A stretch of DNA of 64,000 nucleotides from Leptodontidium sp. MPI-SDFR-AT-0119 (lineage: Eukaryota > Ascomycota > Leotiomycetes > Helotiales > Leptodontidiaceae), in contig JAHLEZ010000007.1 of the NCBI GenBank assembly GCA_020726505.1, forward strand, positions 1,674,001-1,738,000. The letters are read 5' to 3'. The translations under genes and the position numbers were made by a program. This document shows, in pieces, positions 44,315-54,293 of the stretch; position 1 is the first letter of the stretch, and each line of letters starts with the position of its first letter. Below the pieces are notes generated by a model. The model saw only the letters and a program-made list of their open reading frames with translations, was not told the DNA's origin and made no database searches.

Positions 44315-46751
44315 TCACGAATAAGCATTCCCAAGATCATGTTCCTGCGAAACAGTTAGCACGGCGTCTTGTCCAGGAAGTGACTTACATACCTTCATAT
44401 ACTCCGCACCCTTCTCCAAATACTCATCCCTCGTAACAGCAGCCGTCTTCCACTTCTCACCACCAGCCCACTTCGCCGCCCCCCTCCAAGGATCTAGCAC
44501 CGAATCCTTCGCCCTCCTAACATTCAACGGCGCCTCAGCAGGCAAGTACGCTCTCAGACCCTCCCTCAACCTCTCGTCGAAGTTCAAGAACAGCGAACTG
44601 CCTCCCGTCAGGAAGATATCCTTGAGGAAAGCATCCTGGCTACCACCGACGCCGCTGAGTCGCTGGGTTAAGATGTCGGCTGCGATCTCGACGATGCCGG
44701 CTTGGTCCAGGCCGGCGATCGAGGGCTGGAATACGACTTCCGGGACGCGGATTCGCTCGACGTTGAGATGGAGTTGGTGGGCTTCGCCTTGGCTCTTCAA
44801 GTCGAAAGGTCTGGGGCCGCGAAGAAAGGCATGCACGAGACTCTTGGTCCAGTCAGTTTGTGCGTCGAGGGTATGCTGGTCTGTGAACTCGGGGTCGTAT
44901 TTCAGAAGATCTGCCTCAAGAGTTTTCAGAGTAACACCCAGATCTTCCTCTTCCTCGTCATCACTACCGTCGCCCGTGGCTATCTGTCTGTAGACACCCC
45001 AATCGTCATCGTTGGCACCGAAATTATCGTCGTCTCCGCCACGTCGACGCTTCTTGGTCGGGGTGTCGGACGCCAGGTTGGCGATACTCTTCATCCTGAT
45101 CTGACTCGCTAGGGATTTCCTGTTCCCCAGATCGGCCTTGAGACGATCCCTATCTTTGATCTTCTGGATCAAGCCCGCGCGGGCGTTCCTCCTCTCTTGA
45201 AGCCAGCCTTCAAGGTTATTCTCTCGCTTCTCCTCGTCAACTCGCTGCTCTTCCGCGATGCGAGCTTTCTCTTTCTCCTTCTCGGCTTTGGCTCTGGCGC
45301 GAGCTTCGTGGTTTGATTTCATGAGTTTCTGGTGACGCTTCTGCTTGATCCCAGCTTCGTCAAGTTGATCATCTGCAATCTCCAATAAGCTGAAATCGGG
45401 CTCCTCGACTTCCTCCTCGACCTCAGGACCGCCTACATCCTTAGTCCGCGCCTTGCGGATGGATTTATCAAGCTCCTTGATAGTCCTCTCAAGAGCAGCT
45501 TCGTCTTTCAGCTCTTCAGCATCCAGCATCCGCTTGATCTCCTTCTTGGTCTCGTTGGCGAGCCGGTTCTGTAAGTCCCGGTAGTAGTCGAGTTCTTGCT
45601 CCTTGCGGATCAATTTCTCAAGTCGCATTTTTGCTGCTTGCTCTTGCAATCTCCTACCGCTCTCCTTTCTCTTCTCGGCAACTCTAGCTAGCTCTTCCTC
45701 GCTCTTTTGGACGATGACTTCTTCCGTGTAGGGATACTGGATGACATGATCGCGGTCTTCCAGGCCAGTCCAGTCCAGGTACTTGCTCAATTCCTGATCG
45801 TACTCTTGGGAAAGATAGCAGTGATCTCGAAGCATGTACTCTGCTTGTGAAGAGTTGAGCTTGCCGGGAAATGTAGGGTACTTCAAACGGAGGAGCTTGA
45901 GAAGGTACTCTGCACTTTGTGATCCACCCCAATTCAGACGCGTAGCTTGGGTCAGAATAGCTTTGGAGTTCAAAACCGGAATGACATGTGTAGAGCTGTG
46001 AGAAGACGACACGACAAGTCCAGTCTTCCCATCATTGTAGTCGTAAGAGAACAAGGAGTCGATACCAAAAGCCAGCGAAGGCGCCGAATAAGCCTCGAAT
46101 ACAATCTCAGTCATAGCTATTCCCCCCTATCAGCACACCATTTCAAAGCTTGCAATACTGTGGAGGAAGAAGAAACTCACTCTTTCTAGAGTATGCCAGA
46201 TTAGCCACAGCTTCAGTCATGACAATCGGAACATCCACGCCTCCATTGGCGCCATCTATGCCCAACTTGATGAACACATAGTCCAGCACCGACTCCATAA
46301 CATCCCAATTACTAACAATGCCACTGCCGGCCTCGAAAGCATTCCTCATGTGTCCCCTCGCCGTCGTGTCGGCGTACACGTCCGCCCCGACAAACGAGTA
46401 CGTCTTGCCCAGCTTGCGGTCTCGATACCGGGAGTATATAGGGACGAGATTAAGTCGAGGCGCGGCTTCGAAGGACCATCCTGCCCGAGTTGCAGAGGAT
46501 CCTGTGAAGTAGCATTAGTATGTGGACTGTAGATGTTGGCGCATTCAAGGGGTGGTAGGTTAATACTTACCATTGTCTATTACAATCGCAGCCCCTTGAT
46601 CCCTACGCGCCTTTGCCTCTTGATATCCATCTGCCTGGACCTCAATGAACTTCTCAAAGCGGCTCTCTCGCGGCGTGTAGAGCTGTGCTGGTGGGATTGC
46701 GTTCTCTGGAGTTGAAGCTTGAGCTGGAGGGTCTGTTGCAGAGGGCGCCAT
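44315..46751 (-). CDS. arp5: Actin-related protein Arp5, INO80 complex
   Basis: Four exons, 46571-46751, 46181-46501, 44393-46116 and 44315-44344, give 751 residues, close to yeast Arp5 (755). Landmarks are IVIDNGSSATRAGW (actin phosphate loop 1), FVGADVYADTTARG, IVMTEAVANLAYSRK, VVSSSHSSTHVIPV, DIFLTGGSSLFLNFDERL (adenosine/phosphate region) and a large charged coiled-coil insertion of about 250 residues (KKEIKRMLDAEEL, ARAKAEKEKEKARIAEE), which is diagnostic for Arp5. In the nucleus Arp5 pairs with Ies6 and couples the Ino80 motor to the nucleosome. The last intron (44345-44392, 48 nt) is a multiple of three with no stop, so retention would add 16 residues in frame. The ies6 gene lies about 1 kb away. 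Confidence 0.93.
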
Positions 46752-47171
46752 TGTCTTTCGAAGGAGTTGTATCCTTGGTTGGGTGTTTATGGCATGGTCG
46801 GTTGTTCAATATGGGAGATGTTACTGGGTAGTTTTATTCGCGAAGGGAGGTTACAGATGTTTCGTTAGCTAGAATGGCTGACGGGAAGCTTCTCATTGCT
46901 GCCCTTCGAGTTCGAGAAACGCGAGGCTGGAATCGGTGATCTTGGTTCCCCCGCAAGGCTACCACTGAATGGACAAGAGCAAATTGGAATTTGCCAGCAC
47001 AATTATCGGGAGATGGATCCGTGTTTCTCGATTTCATATCAGTAGTCTTTCATTTCTCGTATTTATTCATGATCTACAAAAGCCTAAATCCCAAACCTCC
47101 AACGCCTTCAAATTTCAGATCAATGCTATGCCTCATTCGAGACTTGACCCACTAAGCCCCAACCACAACCA
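46752..47171. other. Promoter side of arp5, 3' side of dad4
   Basis: No further gene seen. Both neighbours are on the minus strand, so this holds the arp5 promoter. Confidence 0.5.
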
Positions 47172-47607
47172 CTACGAGGGATCTTTGAGTGAATCCGTAG
47201 CTTGAAGTAATTAGAATTGAGTAACAGAGTGGGTGGTTATGGGTGGCTTACCTTCGAGATGGAAGAGGACATTCGACTGGTAATTCTTGAACATCTGAGC
47301 AACTAGTTCAACATTCATGTTTTGGATGTTGATTTCCTGTCTTGTCTTAGCTATTTCTACCTATATTTTAGACCTCTCTCTATCTCTCATACCTGAAGAC
47401 TCTTGTTCAGTAGCATGATAGCTTCATTGAGCTTCTCCTGTTTGAAAGTAAGTGGTTGCTCGAGAGCATAGTGGAGTGGAGTTGAGAAACTCACAACGTT
47501 GGTGATGATTCGAGAAAGCAGCAGGTTCTGCTGATGCTCATGGGGGCTCTCCTACAGCATAATCAGTAAATACTTCTTCTCACAAGCTTCGTACCTAATC
47601 TTACCAT
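47172..47607 (-). CDS. dad4: DASH complex subunit Dad4
   Basis: Five exons on the minus strand: 47605-47607 (only the ATG), 47495-47551, 47393-47437, 47252-47336 and 47172-47200. They total 219 nt and 72 residues, the same length as yeast Dad4. The protein starts [20 protein letters not shown] and continues [42 protein letters not shown]. The PHE-x-Q-x-NLLSRII start and FHLEA end are family hallmarks. All donors are GTAAG, GTGAGT or GTATGA and all joins keep the frame. Dad4 is part of the ten-subunit ring that ties kinetochores to microtubule plus ends. It is divergent from ies6, with 186 bp between start codons. Confidence 0.9.
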
Positions 47608-47793
47608 TTTGCGTTCTTGAAGCGTTACTGTCGCGCGATCTCGACGCGTAAATCGAGAGGATTGGAGGGCGGTATCAACATCACGTGGAAGCTCCATTTG
47701 CAAGCTCCGCTCCAGTTCCCTTTGATTAAACAGATGTTATTCCCAATCCTCCACATATCACTTCATACACCATCAAACACAAGAACTCATACA
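47608..47793. promoter_or_regulatory. Shared divergent promoter of dad4 and ies6
   Basis: Only 186 bp separate the two start codons, so both leaders and core promoters must lie here or overlap the genes. No TATA box is evident. Confidence 0.55.
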
Positions 47794-48378
47794 ATGGCAC
47801 CTCAACCCTCCACCGAAGAAGCAGACGCTCACCAAGCCCTCCTCGACCAACTCGACATCCACGCAATCCACAAACCCTTCCGCAACCATCACTGGAAGCC
47901 CAACCAGCGCCGCAACAAGAACATCAAGACCATCCTCGGCGACGCCGTACGCAAAGAAGCCTCCCTCCAACCCACCAACGAGAACAGCGGCGCTGTTACC
48001 CCAAACCCAGCAGAAGAATCCTCGGTCTCCACAGATGGGGAATCGACCCCCGCACTCTCAACACCAGGCTCTACACTCCAACCTCCCAACCTTGCGCAAG
48101 CTTCGCGGAACCTGTCGAAGCTGGTGCTGGAGAGGAACATGCGGTCGAATGGTTTCTCGAACGCTCCTAGTGCGACGTATACGAATATCGAGTCTGCGCC
48201 ATCTCTAGCGCACTCGAAGCATTACTGTGATATTACGGGATTGGGAGCGCCGTATACGGATCCGAAGACTAGATTGAGGTATCATGATAAGGAGGTCTTT
48301 GGGGTCATTAGGTCGTTGGGTCAGGGTGTCGCGGAGCAGTATTTGGAAGCTAGGGGGGCTCATACGGTTCTGAAGTGA
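47794..48378 (+). CDS. ies6: INO80 complex subunit Ies6
   Basis: One exon of 194 residues. The start at 47794 is preferred because the frame upstream overlaps the dad4 promoter and looks non-coding. The N-terminal part contains HKPFRNHHWKPNQRRNKNIKTILGD, the basic block shared by Ies6 proteins. The middle is Ser/Thr/Pro-rich and probably disordered. The C-terminus is a YL1-C domain: KHYCDITGLGAPYTDPKTRL then YHDKEVFGVIRSLG. Ies6 binds Arp5 to form the module that drives nucleosome sliding by INO80. Its location next to arp5, with only dad4 between, is notable. Confidence 0.92.
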   Translation: MAPQPSTEEADAHQALLDQLDIHAIHKPFRNHHWKPNQRRNKNIKTILGDAVRKEASLQPTNENSGAVTPNPAEESSVSTDGESTPALSTPGSTLQPPNLAQASRNLSKLVLERNMRSNGFSNAPSATYTNIESAPSLAHSKHYCDITGLGAPYTDPKTRLRYHDKEVFGVIRSLGQGVAEQYLEARGAHTVLK

Positions 48379-49534
48379 GGGGTTTACGATACTGTTTGGG
48401 GAAATGGATGGGCTGGATGTGATGGAGGATTAGTTCTGGACTTGAATTGAGAAAGTAGGGAGATAGCAGGACGCTGCAGTGGACAAGTTACAGGTAAGCA
48501 GACGATTTCACAAGGGATCGATATGGCTACTATTCGGAGTTGAATGCTGCATTTTGACCTCCAGAATGGTATTTACTAGCTAGCTGTTTCCTCCAAGAGT
48601 CAATCTTTACATGGCAGATATCTTCTCATCCCGATGATCCCAGCTAATCCGCAGTAGCATCTCTTTCCACAGAAACATCCCCCAATTCGAACAAGTGTAC
48701 ACACTGGACGAGCAGCAAGTCATGAACCCCAGAAGGAATAAACCAGCGCACCAAAATCCAACACCAACACCAAGATAACAATCAATCCAAATCTGTATGT
48801 ATGACCGACAAAGTCAAGCGCATTCCACCCACCGAAAGTCTTTCGACCGACGGTTCAAGAAGGAGCTCCGGCTTAATCGCGATCAAGAAACCTCATTATC
48901 TGCCTGGACCTGAAAAGGATGTGACGGGGTACCGAGAAGATATAGAAGTAATAAACTCAGTTACCGGAGCAATGAATGCTTCCAGTCGTCGCGGCAGTTG
49001 TTCTCGAGAAAAGACTCGGCGTGAAGACAATGGAAGTGTTGAAAGAAATCAAACCTGTGTGCCCATTGAGACTCTCCTCAATAAATTGGCCTGAATACCA
49101 TTTCCTACTTACCGTCTAAGTAGAGATACCCAACAGTACAAGTACAAGTGTCCGTACAGATATTAGCACGAAAGAGTCGAGTCGATGTAAACCTCAAGCC
49201 CAGATCTTGAAAGCTCAAGAACAAGCAAATGCTCAGCCAACCTGGAGAAAAAAAATCACAAGCTAAAAACAAGCCCGCTTCTCCTCCCTAATGTACCTAG
49301 GTAACCCACCAACCACCCGCCAAGCCAACTCTCAACCAAAAAAAAAGTTCCATCGAGGTCCGCGTCCGTTCCAGATCCTTGCGCGTCTTCCCAAGGCCAA
49401 CTCTCCTCCTGTCCTTTCTCCTTATCGCAAACTCCACCCACGAACGAACGAACGAACTCCAAGCTCACGAACGAAGCTCACGAACGAAAACCCCTCTCTC
49501 TACATTATCCAACGGGATTCGAAAAGAAGCAAAG
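48379..49534. other. Intergenic; one doubtful small frame
   Basis: Contains a 97-residue plus-strand frame at 48801-49094 (listed separately). The end is a CA/CT-rich leader with CGAA repeats near 49441-49490, typical of the got1 promoter and 5' UTR. Confidence 0.45.
48801..49094 (+). CDS. Doubtful 97-residue hydrophilic protein
   Basis: The frame starts MTDKVKRIPPTESLSTDGSR and is Ser/Arg/Glu-rich throughout, ending IETLLNKLA. It is hydrophilic without a membrane segment or a known domain. The codon pattern is plausible and no overlapping frame on the other strand competes. No family recognised. Confidence 0.3.
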   Translation: MTDKVKRIPPTESLSTDGSRRSSGLIAIKKPHYLPGPEKDVTGYREDIEVINSVTGAMNASSRRGSCSREKTRREDNGSVERNQTCVPIETLLNKLA

Positions 49535-50330
49535 ATGCCTACGATGTGGTTGTCCGATTCGCAGAGTACGTTTTCCTGCTTATTCTTTCCCGGGTTTTCC
49601 GCATTCGAAACAGACAGATTCGAAGCTCGAGGAGTAGAAAGTAGGAGGAGCTTGCAAAAGGGGGTGTGAGGGAAACTCGATGCGCCAGCTTGAACACTTG
49701 ATTTCATGGGGTAGTTTTAAGGATATCTTGCTAATAATTGGGTTCTGTAGAGATTGGTGTAGCGTTTTGCTCTGGAGGTTAGTAGATTTCCACTCCACGT
49801 TCTGCGGCGCAATTAAGAAGGTAGGGAAGTGAGAGCTGACTTGGGACAATAGGGGGATTCTTCCTCATCTGTGGAGTTTTCATGTTTTTCGATAGAGCTA
49901 TGTACGTCCTCTCGTCCCTCATATTAAACTCCTACGGTACAAAGCTAACCAGTCCCTTACAGGCTTGCAATGGGCAATGTACATCCTCCCTCCCCTCCTC
50001 GCACAATCACAACCTAAACTCACACAAAAACTATAGATCCTCTTCCTCCTCGGCCTAACAATAATAATCGGGCCCCAAAAAACAGCACTCTTCTTCGCGC
50101 GCCGCCAGAAACTCAAGGGCACCGCGGCCTTCTTCGCAGGCCTCACCCTGATCTTGATGCGCTGGGCTCTCGTCGGGTTTCTGGTCGAGCTGTACGGCAT
50201 CTTCATCCTGTTTGGGGATTTCCTGGGTACGATTGCGGGGTTTGCGAGGAATGTGCCGATTGTTGGACCATGGATTGGGGTTGCTGTTGATAGGATGGGG
50301 CTTGGTGGTGGTGCGCAACTGCCTGTGTAG
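49535..50330 (+). CDS. got1: Golgi transport protein Got1
   Basis: Five exons, 49535-49565, 49751-49777, 49853-49901, 49963-49978 and 50037-50330, give 138 residues, the length of yeast Got1. Exons 2 and 4 are micro-exons of 27 and 16 nt. The protein reads MPTMWLSDSQKIGVAFCSGG, FFLICGVFMFFDRAM, LAMGNILFLLG, LTIIIGPQKTALFFARRQ, then GFLVELYGIFILFGDFLG: four membrane helices with the family's WLSDxQKIG start and YGxxxLFGDF motif. Got1 is a small Golgi/ER membrane protein acting in ER-to-Golgi vesicle transport. The first intron (185 nt) holds most of the spacing. Every join keeps the frame and the family order. Confidence 0.92.
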
Positions 50331-50938
50331 AGGAAGGATGATGATGGGGAGGAGTGTTTATAATATGAGGGTGGTTTCTTGGGGAGGCCTTTTAGAGTTT
50401 TAAGATATGATTGTATAATGGGTAGATGGCTTGTACAGGACACACGGGATGGAATGGAGTTGGGATGAGTCGGCGTTTGGGCTTAGATACTGACTACTGG
50501 CTCCTGGGTTGTGGTTTTGTTGAGCTCGAGCTCCTTGCCTGGCCATCTTGTGGAGAGAAGACTTCTTTCAAATATACCCAGAGTTGAAGCTTCTACGATC
50601 AGCCAACTTCTTTGAAACATGTCTCACACTCTTGGTAGCAATCTCAGTAAAAGGTCGTGAATTCATCCACCTATGCAAAGCTCCAAACCCATCCTCCTCC
50701 CCTCTCTCCCCCAAAGCATCTGCAAGGCTATCCACATCCTCCAGGTACCCTACCCCACCCATCGATCGATCATCAATCAAAAGATACTATTCTAGTATCG
50801 GCCTTATGGAATGCCAAAGAAGGTCTCCCCATACGATTATGCACATCTCCCACCCCTCCCCACCCCTCTCAAGAAAAAGATCCGAAACGCTACCACCCTC
50901 CCTCCCCTCCCCTTCCCATCCCGTGTATGCATATCTCT
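50331..50938. other. Convergent intergenic region
   Basis: Between the 3' ends of got1 (+) and profilin (-). Pyrimidine-rich, with no gene recognised. Confidence 0.5.
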
Positions 50939-51636
50939 CTAGTAGCCCGACTTGATGAGGTAGTCTGCCAGTTGTTCGACGGTCGTTGCTGAGTTCCCGG
51001 CAATCATGGTTTCGCCGTAGTGGGCAATGAGGATGGCTTGCTTGGTCTTGACGATAACGACGCCTTCTCGGCCCTGGGAGAAGTATAAGCAGGACATCCC
51101 ACCCGTATCAAGTCCTGAGAGGCAGCAAAGTCGACTTGAGGAAGAAACGTACCTTTCTGGCATAGAGACTTCTGTCTTCAGCCTTTGTGAGAACGTATCT
51201 CTCTCCACCAACGTGTAGACCCTCAGCGTACAGAGCATCAACCTTTCCTGACAGACCATTGATAATCTCCTTCATCTCAGTGGCAGAGACCTATTCGACA
51301 TCAGCATCCTCTTCGGTATGATGTTCGGTATGATATCTCCAGCTCCATCCCAAGTCTCGGTGTCCAGAAGACGTGTGTATGGGTAGGTAGACGTACATCG
51401 AAGCCCGAACTGGCAGCCCACTTGCTATCACCCGCAATACTGTAGATAGCTCCCTTATCGACATGACCGCTAGCCACCATGCTACACATCCATCAGCGTC
51501 TCGTGCCCCATCATTATCCCAAGCCGAATTCGAAGACATACCTAGAATCAACATATGCTGCGATGTCAAAGTCAGCGCGATGTTTCCTGAGGAGGGGTAA
51601 AAGATCAGGGCAGTTTCACGTACCTTGCCACGACAT
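50939..51636 (-). CDS. Profilin
   Basis: Five exons, 51624-51636, 51542-51557, 51397-51481, 51153-51290 and 50939-51073, give 128 residues, the normal profilin length. The first two are micro-exons of 13 and 16 nt. The protein starts MSWQAYVDSSMVASGHVDKG (the family start, with the Trp and Tyr of the polyproline-binding face). It continues AIYSIAGDSKWAASSGF, ADGLHV-like AEGLHVGGERYVLTKAED, ARKGREGVVIVKTKQAILIAH and ends TVEQLADYLIKSGY. Profilin binds actin monomers and formin proline stretches in the cytoplasm and promotes filament growth. All introns have GTACGT or GTATGT donors. Confidence 0.95.
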
Positions 51637-54293
51637 CTCGAAAGGCTCCTTTGTGCGAAAGTAATGGACAGAACCGAAAGGGCTGACTGTTGGGTCGTGT
51701 GAGTGCGAGGACTGATGAGGTGCTGGATGGACAGCAAGGATTCGGAGTCAGTTGTTGTATGATGGAAAGTGTGTTGAAGATGTTGTGACTTCTTCGCTAA
51801 GCTTGGCGTAGAAGCCTTTTTGGAGGGGTCGGCGGGCGGGTGCGGCTAGCGGGAGAGCCGCTGGTACGTACCAGACCGGGAATGAATCCTCGACTTCACT
51901 TTGCTATGATCTGCCTTGCTTTCTTCGTCGTTATTTTTTCTGAAGTGATTGATCGTCAGTTGTCAAGTGACAAGTATATGGAATTGTCCTTGTGGTTTTT
52001 AAACATCCGCTTCAGGTGAATCTGCCTGTATGAATGTCGTTTCAAGACCCCAAGGCTGATAATTGGAAAAATCACGTTCTTCTATGGATCCAAGCTCACA
52101 AGACAAAGCAACGAAGAACACCTCGAGACATCCCATCATCCTTAATCACGAGAGAGAAGACAGCCTTGTTAGCTTTGGTCGTCTTGGTGGCGGATCAGCA
52201 TGGCAGGACACGCACGGCGGCATGGTTCTGTTCAGGGACTTCCCGAACTTGTGCATTTAACCTCTGATGCGACTCAACACGGGTATCAGGATGGATTCGA
52301 ACTCCGTGTCCCTCAGACTTCTTCTAGAAGGCATCTTTATTCCTTCCTTGACCGGACGGGCCCGAGGAAGATTGCCAGGCTCAAGTGTTCTGCAGCTGAG
52401 CTGTGGAAGATGTCATGAAAATGCTCTGCACAGGTTTTATTCAGACGGCTGCACCAAATAATTGGAATGCAGGCGTCGGACTCCCCCGTGCATGTTCTGA
52501 AGCAGTTAGAGGAAAACAGTTGTCAAATTCAAATATTCAGCATTGTAGTCTTCCAATATCAAGTTGCTCAGAAGTAGAAATCTCGACGCGGTTTGTCAAC
52601 TCGGCGATCATTGTAAATCTGGCTTCAACCGTTCTAGACTGGTGAAGATCCGAAGATATAAACACCCGAGGATCTTTATTTTAAGATCCACAGATGTCAT
52701 GATGAGGTCGCACGCCCATCTGCCGTATTCATCGGGCGTCTGTGTGAGATCTCCCTCCCATTGAGCCAAGCTTTCTGAGCACGGGGAAAGCCCTCAGGCT
52801 TGTCCAATGGGTTTCCCTGTCACTTCACAGACATCTCGAAACTGACGCCATCGGCAGATAGATTCTGTCTGAAAGAAAGGTGCAAGATCAGACGACATGG
52901 CGCATCAGCATCATCATTCCCAGCATCACGGGCGCCTCTGTGCAAAGTCTAAGAGATTAGGAGACTGGATATTCTAGGAGTCATGCCCTTTGACGCTCGC
53001 TGGATAGATTGTTCAAGTGAGACAGCCCCATCTTTGGCCGGAAGACCGCCCAGAACCAACCAAGGGTTCATTTCAAGCAAGTGGATTCGGGAATTCTTGT
53101 TACTGGGGGTTTTCTCCGTTGATTTGCTGAGGTCGGATATGAAGTGCCGATCAAAGTCAACACCACCAAGATTTGAGTGAGACGAAGTCCAGCGGTTTTA
53201 GTCGCCGTTACCCATCACCATTATCATTGTTGTTAATTCGAGCTCAGTCTGCCGTGACGTCGGGAGGTGTTCGGAAAATAGATGTTCTGAAATTGATAGA
53301 CAATCATGTTTCATCTCATCGCATTCTTGTCGGATAGCCAAACGCCTCCAACAGTGCATTAAAGAGTCCTCATCACGCTTTTGTTCAACCTTGAACACCT
53401 CCACTCGCCACAATAACAACAACCACACTCAAGATCTTGGATTGCATCACCAGCCATACTCTGACTTCCATCACTTCATCATCTCATGACACTTCCTCAA
53501 CAGCCGTAATTTTGGCTGTTATCATCTTCAGATGAAGTTGTCGTCGACCCCTGCCATTGGATCCGCCGTAAGATTAATGCGGTTCCCCTTCCCCTGCCTG
53601 ACACTCTCGTGTATCAGGGTCCTTCCCTCCCTCGAATCCCTCCCTTCTCTCTCCCTGTCCTTCCAGAATTCCTCTCAACCAGCGCAATCCTCCTCGCAGG
53701 CTCGTTCCCCATGTCGTAACAAGCCGGTATCTCCACACTCTTTACTTTTAATCCTGGCGGCCGATCAACCTGCCACCTGCAATCAAATTTACCATCCCAT
53801 CAACCTCAAACATTCAACTCCACGGCCCAGATGCAGGGCTGAGGAGCCAACTTTCGTCCCCTCAGGTCAGTCCTCTTCACAGGTAGATAAGTAAATTGCT
53901 TCCTCGAACTCTCTTCTCTCTCTCCTCTTGCCGTCCACCGCTCTTTCTACTGTAGACTCTTAATGCACCAAGGGTCTCCTGGCGAACCTGTCCACTCCTT
54001 TGAACAAGTACATACACACACATTCTTTTAATATCTCTCTACTCTCTGTTGCATTGTACCAAGCATAAACATCACTTCGCGCTCCTTGTTTCATATTTAC
54101 TCGACCGTTTTGTGCCGAATTCTTGGAGGATCCACCAATCAGTCTCAAACAACCTCATCCCCCAAACATCGACACATCGATCGAAAGATGGTCAAGCCGA
54201 ATCCTCTCTCGAAGTCAGTGTGGGCCCAGTTGGGGCGTGGCACGAGAGGTCGAGACACAGAGGATCTTGGTGCGCCAATTCGTGTATCAGAAG
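51637..54293. other. Intergenic; no gene recognised before the leader of the next gene
   Basis: About 2.65 kb with only short frames and no family resemblance. From about 53.5 kb the plus strand is CT-rich. An upstream open frame at 54188-54388 (MVKPNPLSKSVWAQLGRGTR) overlaps the start of the next gene in another phase; it has a good start context (AAGATGG) and may be a regulatory uORF or a real first exon with an intron I could not place. Confidence 0.45.

Noticed and set aside
52270..52330. TTCGAATCC-like stretch resembling a tRNA T-loop (minus strand)
   Set aside because: The flanking bases do not form T-arm or acceptor stems.
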